Origin: Megalonaias nervosa
Taxonomy: Eukaryota; Mollusca; Bivalvia; Unionida; Unionidae
Direction of reading: 5' to 3'
DNA: 64,000 bases
Assembly (NCBI GenBank): GCA_016617855.1
Contig: JAECUM010027347.1
Location: 1-64,000 of the forward strand
The notes beneath the pieces are model-generated. The model was not told the DNA's origin. It searched no databases and saw nothing but the letters and a program-made list of their open reading frames with translations. The position numbers and the translations under genes are program-made. The first letter of the stretch is position 1; the number at the start of each line of letters is the position of its first letter. Positions 1 through 9,279 of this stretch are shown one piece after another.

Positions 1-276
1 ATTCTAACCTAACCCGCTCGATGGCCCGTGATAATGGCACAAATAATTTCACCTGCGTATCCGTGATTGCTGCCAGTGATCGTAACATTGCCTGTTGGAT
101 CAACTTTATGAATCTATAATCGGAGGGCAAGGTATATCTATTTTCTGACCTCCGAAATTGTAATGATTCAAAATCACTCATTATTTTTTCAGGATCAAGC
201 TGGTCAGATATTTTTATGCCGCTGTTTTGTAATTTCTTGATAGCAGAAATAATTGATGTGATGTTTTTGTGATTCA
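1..276 (-). CDS. Coiled-coil protein of unknown function, partial (element A)
   Basis: An open minus-strand frame starts at an ATG at 276 and runs off the left edge; 92 codons are visible without a stop. It is clearly homologous to the 134-residue protein at 28216-28620 in element B, sharing blocks such as IISAIKKLQ, NRYTLPSDY and VKLFVPLS. It looks helical and charged, and no catalytic motif is visible. Conservation in both copies indicates a real element gene at the junction of the late and early gene blocks. I do not recognise its function. Confidence 0.75.
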
Positions 277-906
277 TTATTTTATATGTCATAAATTATT
301 TGTTTAAATAAAAATATATTTCTGAATAAATATATGTTTGAATTAATGTGAATAAAAAAATATTTCTGAATTAATCAGAATAAAAAAAACAAAAGGAAGT
401 ACCTGCCGAGCAGGTTGATGGCGTCGGATATGTAATTGTTGGATTGCGGGGTAATAAAAACACCTCCTAAGTGAACCCCGGCGCTTTGAGGTTCAGGGGT
501 GCCAGGCGAGTCATACACCTGGAATTAGTTGTTGTTTTTTTTTTACAGTCTCATATCTCGTCATCATCTGCCCGCAGGATCGATATTATTCTTGTATATT
601 CCGTCTACTTCAGAACTGCATAGATTCATTCAGTATAGTGTCGTCTGCTGCAGTCTATATGTGTACAATGATATAATATAACGGTTGAGGTTTTTATGTT
701 TGTTTGAGGATATATTTTCTGTAATATAGTTGAGATGTTTGGACTGGAGAGATATTTAAGTATTACGATTAGACTGTAGTACAATAACTGCTCAATTACT
801 CTATCAACGATGACGGATTCTTATCACTGAATATATATAGACAAAAACAAAAAAAAAAAAAGGAGACAACTACTTGATTGCTCTATCAGCGATGACGGAT
901 TTATCT
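277..906. other. Non-coding stretch in element A with a short direct repeat
   Basis: I see no supported gene here. A roughly 25-bp segment containing ctctatcaRcgatgacggat occurs twice, near 799-819 and 881-901. The tandem array that fills the equivalent position of element B (28700-29530) is absent. Confidence 0.5.
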
Positions 907-913
907 CGCTTTA

Positions 914-1409
914 TTATACATACCGGAACGTGATTCTTTGATCGTATTTAACTGAATATGCTGATCTGGCAATATTATTTGCGACACGATATATTGAAGC
1001 AAGGCAAATACCGAAATATTTGGCAGCCGCATACATGGATGGGAAATTTCTCTCTTCACCTGTCTCTGTATTTGTGGATATAACCGACCTAGGAGTCTTA
1101 TCATTATAACCAGCTCTTCCGAAATTTAAATTCTGACTTTGTGTAACAACACGTAAATTTTCTAAAAAATTATCTTTTGGGTCTGAATTTATGTGATCAA
1201 TTACAAATTCGTCTTTGATGACCCCATGAAAACACTCGAACACGAACCTATGTGAGTGATAATTTTTATTTCCAGCACTAAACATGATATATCCAGTATT
1301 ACTAACAAAACCAACTGTTTTTTTTTCGTTGACAGTGTCTAATGACACCATCACGAGATGCTTCATAATTTTTAATGATGGGATGTTTCACAAATTCCTT
1401 TTGCTCCAT
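914..1409 (-). pseudogene. Homing-type HNH endonuclease (NUMOD4-HNH-NUMOD1), frameshifted
   Basis: The homologue of the intact gene at 30598-31056. The start ATG at 1409 begins MEQKEFVKHPII in one frame, and the HNH core (SHRFVFECFHGVIKDEFVIDH, then LENLRVVTQSQN) continues in another. The shift falls at the run of nine A/T near 1320-1328. The family cuts DNA at specific sites: NUMOD modules bind DNA and the HNH core cleaves. The C-terminal YAAAKYFGICLASIYR segment looks like a NUMOD1/IENR1-type helix-turn-helix. Stop near 914. Confidence 0.75.
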
Positions 1410-1423
1410 TTATATATATAATA

Positions 1424-1729
1424 TTATTTGTCTAAATGATAATTTTGAAATCTGGCCAGATAGTCTTCAGCGGTTTTTAACGGGGATTCATTATTATATT
1501 TTTTATCATAATATCGTTTCAGTTCTCTGTATCTCTTACCACCACACGCTACACACAACCGTGTTTCTCCTCTGACTCCAACACCGCATCGTAAACACGG
1601 TTTTGGTCCTAGACTCCCTCTACGATAACTTTGCATATGTTGGCCAAAAAATTCATTCACGCATGATTTATTACAAGGAGTTGAAAATCCAATCATGAGC
1701 CATCGGCATCGGTTGTTTGTTTGAATCAT
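1424..1729 (-). CDS. Small zinc-ribbon protein (element A)
   Basis: A 101-residue intact frame starting MIQTNNRCRW. Cysteine pairs C-x2-C (PCLRCG) and C-x2-C (LCVACG) are visible, with another Cys/His group near the N-terminus (C, then FGQHMQ), suggesting zinc binding. The tail is basic and helical (KRYRELKRYYDKK). It lies 14 bp downstream of the HNH gene start on the same strand and diverges from the polymerase gene across 50 bp. The element B homologue is at 31078-31384. I know of no specific function; a DNA-binding or regulatory role is inference. Confidence 0.7.
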   Translation of the reverse strand: MIQTNNRCRWLMIGFSTPCNKSCVNEFFGQHMQSYRRGSLGPKPCLRCGVGVRGETRLCVACGGKRYRELKRYYDKKYNNESPLKTAEDYLARFQNYHLDK

Positions 1730-1779
1730 TATATATATAATTAAAGTTTAATTAAACATATATTTGTCTTAAATATAAT
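1730..1779. promoter_or_regulatory. Divergent promoter region, zinc ribbon / polymerase
   Basis: A 50-bp AT-rich gap between two divergent start codons. The segment acatatNtttgtcttaaWtataat just before the polymerase ATG is nearly identical in element B (31385-31435), although the rest of the gap differs. That suggests a conserved promoter. The promoter role is inferred from position and conservation only. Confidence 0.35.
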
Positions 1780-4700
1780 ATGGAGGAATTTAAGAGATTA
1801 TCCACAATTGAACCTTCCACCGCAAGATTCAATCTTGACAAACTACCAAAATCTAAATTTAATTTTTCAATGCAAAATCTGGCTTTGATAAATAGTAATA
1901 TAACCGATCGTATCCGTGAAGGTAGAAAAGAATTTCGCACCGATGGCGCGGCTCATACTTGGTCGACATTCAGGATTATGAACAACACCAGCGGTGTTGT
2001 TGACGCTAGAATGAGTGACGAACGAGGTAAAAATATTATTAACTACCTTGATATTTATCAAGGCAATCAGCGATATATTATTTTAGTAAAATCTATTGTG
2101 CAGACAGATGATGACACTTGGATCATTCGTAACAAACGCGAACCGATACGGCTTCATACTGGAAATAATACTGTTACATTAAATAAACAATCCAAGCCAG
2201 GTGTGCTAACCGGTATTGATAAACCATATTATGAACGAGCATATCCTGTCACGGCAGTTATATATGCAATATATCCGCTAAATAATAAACCTAGCGTTGA
2301 TAATCTCAAACCAATGAAATTGTCAAGGAGACTAAACTGAGTAGCTGAGCGAGTTATGGAACATTTCTCAAAAGCAATACGCGGAAACGGTTTAACTGAT
2401 CTAAGACGTACAAAAATAAATGCGTGGGCAGAAACAGTTAAAGATAACGGAGCATCTATCAGCGACGTTGCTGAGCTAGAAATAAAAAATTAAAATTTCC
2501 AATAACAGTAAAAACACTAACCGGAGAGATTATATATAAGTCAAAATACCCATCAAGAGGAGCTCCAATAACAATCATTGATCATAACGCGCATGCATGG
2601 ACTGATGCTGTAACAATATTTCCACGAGATAGGACAGTTAAAATTTATGACGATTATATATTCGATGCTATCAGTGATATCAGTAAGAGCGACCCTGTAT
2701 CTGTTTGGTTATTTCAGAGTGCAGAATCCGCATATTACGATCAGTTTGTAAAACCTAACGGAGAAATTTACCGTAGAGAATCTCTCCATGGCGAAATGAA
2801 GAATCTTGCACAACGCCTTTGGGGTGAATATAATTCTGAAGTTGAACAATTACTAAATAATTGTTTTACAGTTCCATCGGTTGCGGCTCACTTTGCTCAG
2901 AAGAAAAATTCATGGTGGCCGGCACGATCAGAATTCCTTGAAGATATTCAACGAAGTTGTGTCGAATATGGGCATGGCGGATTATGGAATACCCGATACG
3001 ATCATCGTAAAGTTATATCGGTTGATATGGTAGCGTGTTATCCTGGAAGTTTTCTCGGATACGGAGATTGTTCTGAATACTTTGAGCGATTCGGACATCC
3101 CACACACGAAATGACCAGAGTTGCGATAAATGGACCATTACCTGATTTTGATTTAACTGGATTTGCTTGTGTAAAATCATTTAAGTTTTGTGGTAATCTT
3201 CATCCGATCGTTTATGCGTGGTTTGGTAGACATTTCTCAGAAAAATATTGGGTTCCAACAGTACTATTACGATACATGCTTGATGCGGGAATTTTAATAT
3301 CTTTGATGGTCAGTGAAGCTATTATATCATATCATCCGCAGAAACAAGTTTGGTTACCACAACAAAAGGAACATTCACCGACAGATCCAAGATTGGGATA
3401 CAATTGATTATGAAAATAAAGTTGCAAAAGATCTCGATAGGAAAATAATCGGTAAGTTTACTCAAGGTGGTTCGTATGATCATAAAAAACATTGTACAAG
3501 ATTAATCATGGATGATGCTGAGTTTGATTTTATAATTGCTGATACAACAAGCAAAGGAACATTTATAAGCAGAAATAATGCTTATTTGTCAGACGGAACC
3601 AAACTAGGTACAATAGTGAGTTATATTGATGGTGAGTCACCGCAATTTACTCATTTAAGATCGTCTATGCTCGCTTACGTTTCTATAAACTTATTATCGA
3701 TGATAAATAAATTTCCTTGTTATGCTGTCAGAGTTGTTACGGATTCATTTTATATAAACGGCGATTACGTGGATTTGATACAACCGTTACTCGGTAGCGG
3801 CGAATGGGGATCATGGCGAATAAAACAAGAAAATACACTCGACTATTCTGAATCAACCGACGTTAATATCAAAGAAATATACTACGGTAATGACAATCCA
3901 ATACCAGTATCAACGTCGCCGTGTGTATCTGATCCAGTGGCCAGACATAAAACCATTTATCTCAATGGACCTGGAGGATCTGGTAAAACAACACGTGTGA
4001 TTGAATTATTTCGGCAGAGTTCAGACATGATTGTGTTGACACCTACACACAGAATAGCCAGAGAAATAAAACAACGAGGAGTAAAATCTCAAACTTATCA
4101 TAGTTTCTTCAGATGGTGTGGAGATACGTGGACACCTGAACGAATGGGTGAAAAATATATTCCAAAAATCAGCATCTGGAATGAGATTTGTACGGTCTCG
4201 TTAGAAACATTAAAAATATTTCTTGATTGGTTACTGATAAAAAATACTGTGGTAATTATGTGCGGCGATCATGGTCAACCACTACCCTTCGTCGGTCAAT
4301 CTCCGCACGAGTGGCTAAAATCATTTGTGGATTATTATGAAGAAATAAATGATGATCATAGAGCTATTGATGAACCCCTGAAAGAATTTAAAAGATTAAT
4401 CAGACTACAACCAGATAAAATACAATGTGAAATAATGCGTGAAATAATTCCGGAAACTCCTGTAAATGATTTTTGGAATCTGTGGACACCAAATGATTTA
4501 ATAGATGCGAGTAGAAAAATAGTTCGCGATGAATTGCAAGAGAAATTATTTCTGTTACACAAGGAAAGATTTTCAACGTTACCTGTACCATTGTGTTATC
4601 GCCCAGCGGATACTCGACGACAGAATATTGAAGTTGAAATTCCAGGACGAGACACTGAAAGTGTCCAGAAACAAAATCTTGTATTGAATGATATTGTTTT

Positions 4701-5235
4701 GGTTGATGTTAATGTTGTTGAGAGCGCGTTGAGTATGAATAACTCACCGTGGAAATTAGGATATGTTATAACGATACACTCGTCACAAGGACTAACTATT
4801 ACTGATACAAATATCTGGATTGTCGATGACAGAATCGAGTGGTCAAATTTAGTCTATCTAGCAGTATCTCGAGTCAGAAGAATATCTCAACTACACAGAG
4901 TTATCATAGACTCCACAGAAAATAATAATCAAACTGTTAGTGACACTGAAGGTGTTATTGGTGTAATAAGAAAAAAATTATCCAGTTATAAATTATGTGA
5001 TAAAAAAAATAATCGTGATTTTGATATTGATACTAAATTAATTATAACACTTAAACAACGATAGAATAATCATTGTGCAAGTTGTAACTGTAATATGCTA
5101 TGGGAATATTCGAGTAATAATCCAAAATAATTTACCGTGGATAGAATTAATAGTGATCTTGGTCATACACGTGATAATGTGATGCTGACCTGTCTTGAAT
5201 GCAATCGACGCAGGGGTTCCAATTTACAAAAGTGA
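1780..5235 (+). pseudogene. PolB-SF1 helicase-HNH fusion protein (element A), broken
   Basis: The large replication gene of the element, about 1150 codons. PolB-like motifs are motif A (SVDMVACYPGSF, near 3020), a conserved middle block (MTRVAINGPLPDFDL) and motif C (VVTDSFY, Asp at 3742-3744). An SF1 helicase follows: Walker A (GPGGSGKTT, near 3967), motif III (CGDHGQ), late motifs (TIHSSQG, LAVSRVRR). The DE pair of motif II is NE here (Asn at 4180-4182). A C-terminal HNH domain (HCASCNCN, VDRINSDLGHTRDN, CLECNRR) continues in the same frame as the helicase, interrupted only by TAG at 5062 and TAA at 5128. Other lesions: TGA at 2338, frameshifts near 2485 and 3350. The stop at 5233-5235 overlaps the integrase end. 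Confidence 0.8.
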
Positions 5236-6224
5236 ACGCGGTGGTAATTGTGTGTCTTCAGGAATTACTTGTAATTGTTCACGTACAAATCCACGTTGAG
5301 GAGCAGTTGAATCTAGTCTGTATATGGCGGGTATACCCGTGGATCTAACCACGCTAGAAATTTTATGTGTGGTCACACTCCAGATAGGATCAGTTGCTCT
5401 TTTTTTACCGCCTTCAAGTTCACCAGGTTCATATAAATGCCTGACAGTAACATTACGTAACACTGGCTGTTTTGAAAAGTCACATTGTTGTCCGTAGACA
5501 TCGCTACGGGGTATATGTTTCTTTGTAATTGCATTAATAGGTTTCATGGAAGTTGCACGAGTAATTTCATTATTTAACGCAGCTATCACACTTGGTAATC
5601 TTTCAACCCATTCGCGAGATCTTGTATCTGTTTGAATTATTTCCTTCGCATACTGGTATCCAAATAACCGCTCAGCGAGTGTTCGATTAAATCGTTCAAC
5701 TATTGCCTGATCACAATGACTTGCGATATGTCCTCGTCTGATTTTCACATTATGTTTTTTCATCAGCGATGATACTGCACCAAGAAATTCTTTGCCAGGA
5801 TCAACCTGTAATAGCTGTGGCCATCGTAGACCACCTTGTGGTCCGGATCTTCGTTAATAAATTCGTTCAAACGCAGATGCAACTTCAGTTGCTGTCTTTG
5901 TCGATAGCGGCTCCGCTTCTTTATATCTACTTTCAACATCAACGACAGTTAACGCGTATTTGTATGTGCGTAATTTACGTCCACGTGTTTTAATAGTATC
6001 GTGTGGTAAAAACAAAATATCTGCTTGATGAACTTCATTGGGGACGCTGACATCAAAATACGTGTACTGAATTTTTTTAGGTGGAAGCAGATAGATTTGC
6101 CATATTGCCTGTCGTGCTAACCACGCTGCAGCAACAGCGCGTGAGACTTTTGCAGCTTCAGCAAGTTTACTAATCGCTGCTTTGCCCTTCCAATATCTCT
6201 TGGGGAATAATAAATGGACTCCAT
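5224..6224 (-). pseudogene. Retroviral-type (rve) integrase (element A), broken
   Basis: A DDE integrase of the Polinton/retrovirus type, which joins the element ends to target DNA. Expected acidic residues are visible: Asp near the N-terminal core, Asp in QVDPGKEF (near 5790) and Glu in AIVERFNRTLAERL (near 5685). The C-terminal part has LRNVTVRHLYEPGELEG and a tail LDSTAPQRGFVREQL. The ATG at 6224 is followed by a one-base indel near 6207, and there is a TAA at 5854-5856 beside a 15-bp insertion absent from element B. It converges on, and overlaps by 12 bp, the end of the polymerase gene. Confidence 0.85.
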
Positions 6225-6244
6225 TATAATAGTTATATAATTAA

Positions 6245-6745
6245 TTACCCAGCCCCTAACATTATTTTACCTTTCATACCAGTTTTTACTAAGAAAGTAG
6301 CTAATTTTTCTCGAAGTGATTTATTTTTTACAGCGTTTATGGCATGAATTAATTTTATATCGGCGAGATGTCGTTGTTGTAAATCTTTATCTCGATAAGC
6401 AATATCGTGAACGTAACATGCTTGATCGATTCCATTTACGGGATATTCACCAGGCCGAGGTTGATCTTGATTGTCAAGACGAATATCTAAACGAGTTCCT
6501 GGTCCACAATAATTATAACCCGGTAAGTGTTTTTCCCCGGGATATTTCGCCCACGGTAATCCTGGTAATTTTCCCAGCGCCGTAGCAGCATCACCGCCTG
6601 TCTTTATACTTGAAATAAATTTATATTTTTTTGTACCACACTTTTTACATTTACCTGTCAGTGCGCGTCGTTTATTTTTTGTTGTTATTGTTGTTAATCC
6701 AGTGGTGGACGTGGCTGCCCTGCATCGAACACAATATAAATTCAT
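6245..6745 (-). CDS. Zinc-ribbon plus phospholipase A2 protein (element A)
   Basis: An intact frame of about 166 codons from the ATG at 6745. The N-terminus has a zinc ribbon (CVRC at residues 5-8, CKKC at 33-36). The rest is a parvovirus VP1-like PLA2: calcium loop YNYCGPGT and catalytic HD in DQACYVHDIAY. In parvoviruses this domain cleaves membrane phospholipids to release virions from endosomes, and a similar entry role here is inference. The C-terminus is basic and glycine-rich (GMKGKIMLGAG). The start codon lies 12 bp from the divergent ATPase start. Confidence 0.8.
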   Translation of the reverse strand: MNLYCVRCRAATSTTGLTTITTKNKRRALTGKCKKCGTKKYKFISSIKTGGDAATALGKLPGLPWAKYPGEKHLPGYNYCGPGTRLDIRLDNQDQPRPGEYPVNGIDQACYVHDIAYRDKDLQQRHLADIKLIHAINAVKNKSLREKLATFLVKTGMKGKIMLGAG

Positions 6746-6757
6746 ATTATTTATTAT

Positions 6758-7424
6758 ATGGATATAATTGACTTTTCGGCGACACGAAAACAAGAACCAG
6801 TAAAGCATCGCCCAGCGCTACCGAATTGTATCAGAATGATAATAATAGGTCCATCTGCAAGTGGAAAGACACAATTATTGCTTAATCTGATAATGAGATG
6901 GCTAAAGTGGGATAAATTGTATTTAGCAGCACCATCTGTAGATGATCAGCGATGCTATGAAGTACTTAAAGATTTTAATGAAAATGCAAAATCGTTAAAT
7001 GAAGACAGTGACGTTATTGACTTTATAACTGATATTGATGAAGCGCCATCTGTAGATGACCTTGATGGAAGTATTAATAATTTAGTAGTGTACGATGATG
7101 TCATGCTGGACAAACAATCAAATCCAGCTGGGATATTTTCCAGAGGCAGACATAAAAATACAGACGTGATTTATGTTACACAACGTTATACACAAATACC
7201 TAAAGTAATCAGGGATAACTGTAATATTTTAGTTGTTTTTAACGGAGTTGATAATCATACGCTGCAAAATATTTATTATACTTGGTATTCAGGGGATATG
7301 GATATGATTAAGTTTAAACACTTTTTTTTTAAAAGCACAAGCTACCCCGTTTGGTTTTATAACAATAAATTTACATGATCCGAGGTCAAGATATCGTAAC
7401 GGACTCGATACAATATTTGGATAA
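6758..7424 (+). pseudogene. DNA-packaging ATPase (FtsK/HerA, A32-like), 3' frameshift
   Basis: The ATPase that would pump the genome into capsids. Walker A IIIGPSASGKTQLL is near residue 30, Walker B LVVYDDVML near residue 110, and a sensor-like VIYVTQRYTQIP follows. The frame is open for 206 codons to 7378. The homopolymer at 7321-7330 appears to shift the frame near the end: the region up to a TAA at 7422-7424 still aligns with element B in another frame. It lies immediately inside the terminal repeat, as in element B. Confidence 0.8.
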
Positions 7425-7430
7425 AAACCA

Positions 7431-7615
7431 CAGCAGTAGAGGGGGTGCGACCACATGTGTGCAAACGATAATTTGTCGACGCGATTTTTTTGGGGAGGGG
7501 GGCTGAAAAAGTGTCGACGCTTTTTTATTTTTTCAACGCTTTTTTTTGTCTTAAAGAAGAAGTGTCGACGCTTTTCGGTTTTTCGACCATTGGTCTGTTC
7601 ACCCCCTCTACTGCT
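7431..7615. repeat. Right terminal repeat of element A
   Basis: Bounded by inverted copies of a short sequence: cagcagtagagggggtg at the inner edge and caccccctctactgctg at the outer edge. This is the same arrangement as in both element B TIRs. The interior differs from B and carries repeats of gtcgacgctttt (near 7512, 7565, with a variant caacgctttttt near 7533). If the tip ends in CT as in B, the adjoining host bases are gaagg (7616-7620). Confidence 0.7.
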
Positions 7616-7805
7616 GAAGGTAAAACAGATAAACTGATAGCACACTTCAACATTCACATCAAAATAAGAATTCGAAATTTTAAATCAATAATTTCACTTG
7701 GATATTATTAGCACGCATTGGCTTCATCATGTGGTCTTGGCTCTGTCGCGTCCTAGATGGCTGAGAACCACGAGATAACAGGTACATGTGTTATATATTT
7801 TGCAG

Positions 7806-8009
7806 TCGGTAAATGCTGATCAGTTGCTGAATGTGAAGTACTGCCCGCTGTGTAATCAGACAATGAAGGAGTACGAGGAAGCGCCATGTCGGATCTGCTG
7901 GAGAGTGTACCATGAGAATTGTATCCGAAATCATCCAGATGTACATAACGCTGACCGTATCGCTCTGTTCAAGGCTAAGACCAAGATTGGTTGGAGCTGC
8001 TACAAGTGT
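7806..8009 (+). CDS. PHF24: PHF24-like exon: PHD finger
   Basis: A 204-bp exon (68 codons, phase 0) between a tttgcag acceptor and a gtaagt donor. It encodes a zinc-binding PHD-type finger with the pattern CPLC, CRICWRVYHENC and WSCYKC. The metal ligands and the closing WSCxxC match my recollection of PHF24 (KIAA1045/GINIP), a G-alpha-i-interacting neuronal protein in vertebrates. The next exon (17268) continues in phase. The N-terminal coding part must lie beyond element A, left of the window. Confidence 0.75.
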
Positions 8010-9279
8010 GTAAGTTACTTATCACAGGGAACGTGTATTGACGGATGGTCCTTAGTGTATAAACGCTTATGTATCATCTTCATAGAAACGATGACGAAGA
8101 TATTTGCTTGAGCAAATTTGTCAGACTTAAAATTGCATCCAGTTACGTGTCTGGATTCTGAACATAAGTTTAAGTGCTGTCTTAGGCTGGTGTAATCAAT
8201 GCATGGTAAAATAGCAAATTCTGAAATAACTAGCTCTTCTCTATGAACTTTGACCTTGTTATCATTTTGCGATCAAAGGCTACTTTCATTATGGTTATTT
8301 TCTTTTTCCGATCTTAGCTGCTTGAGATTTAAGGTTTATTATGTGTTTAGTTCACTTAAGTGCATCTAGACAGAGTTTGTTTTCAGTGTGTATAAAGTAC
8401 ATATTTCTTTGTGTGTTGTTGAAATGAATATTTTGATAATTATATTTTCTAAACATATAAAAATTATCCAAATTGTCTTTCTTCTGCATATGTTGGATTT
8501 CAAGTGAGAATCCCCGTCCCCGAGAATGAGGACAATATTTCAAAGGTACTTAATTTTTTTTCAAAAGCTTTAATATAATGAGATAATGACTGGTTGGTTG
8601 AAGTTAACAGAGAAAATAGGTATATTACCATCCTTCCTTGAGAAACCCCACAGCGAAACATTGTAATCGACCATTTTTGCATACAGAGATAGCATCATTA
8701 CTACCCATTATATTGTGTGAAATGGAAACATGCAAAAACCTTGAGAATGTGTCATTTCATTATTGAGCACTGAACTGCAATTGATGAAATGTGTACGCTA
8801 TTTATGGAAGGAATAGATCAATTGAATAAATAATGCAAGCAACGTTTCTGATTTAAAAACACACGAAGTCGTTCCTTTGTTGTTACATTATGTTACTAAT
8901 GCCTAAATTAAAATTGAGTACATCTGTGTTATTTCCGAGTTGTTCCATTTAGTCCTCATAATACACTTATTTTCTTTTTAACTGAGTGAGCTGATCACCG
9001 AGTGACTGTAGTATATAAATAAACTTAGTATTTAACACCCGCGTGTATATCAGTAAAACTGGAGACAGGTGAGTAGTGTATCAAAAAGCGGTTCCGAACC
9101 CATTGAAAGAGATTTATTTTGACATTTGTTGAGTTAGGTTCATCTTGACGACTCCATGTTTTTAGTCGGTACGATGTAAAAAGCAGTTTCGGCCCAGCCT
9201 AGTAAAATCCAAAGAGGTTTCCCCTCCCTTGAATCAAGCCAAGCTCATCAAGCACATTGTCTTGACCAGGTTGTCAAGT
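8010..9279. other. Intron sequence without recognised features
   Basis: AT-rich intron DNA between the PHD exon and the relic of element C. I see no open frames with recognisable domains and no clear TIR for element C. Confidence 0.5.

Larger units (their letters stand above)
1..7615 (+). mobile_element. Element A: right half of a Polinton-like element
   Basis: Gene order and orientation match the right half of element B: coiled-coil protein (-), homing-type HNH (-), zinc ribbon (-), polymerase-helicase-HNH (+), integrase (-), PLA2 (-), ATPase (+), terminal repeat. The left half, with the capsid genes, lies outside the window. Most genes carry stops or frameshifts, so this is a decayed copy. 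Its right end at about 7615 lies 191 bp before a host exon, so it too sits in an intron of the PHF24-like gene if that gene has exons further left. Confidence 0.85.

Noticed and set aside
1424..1729. Transposase or Ku-like protein
   Set aside because: Only zinc-ribbon cysteines and a basic tail are visible; no catalytic residues support a transposase.
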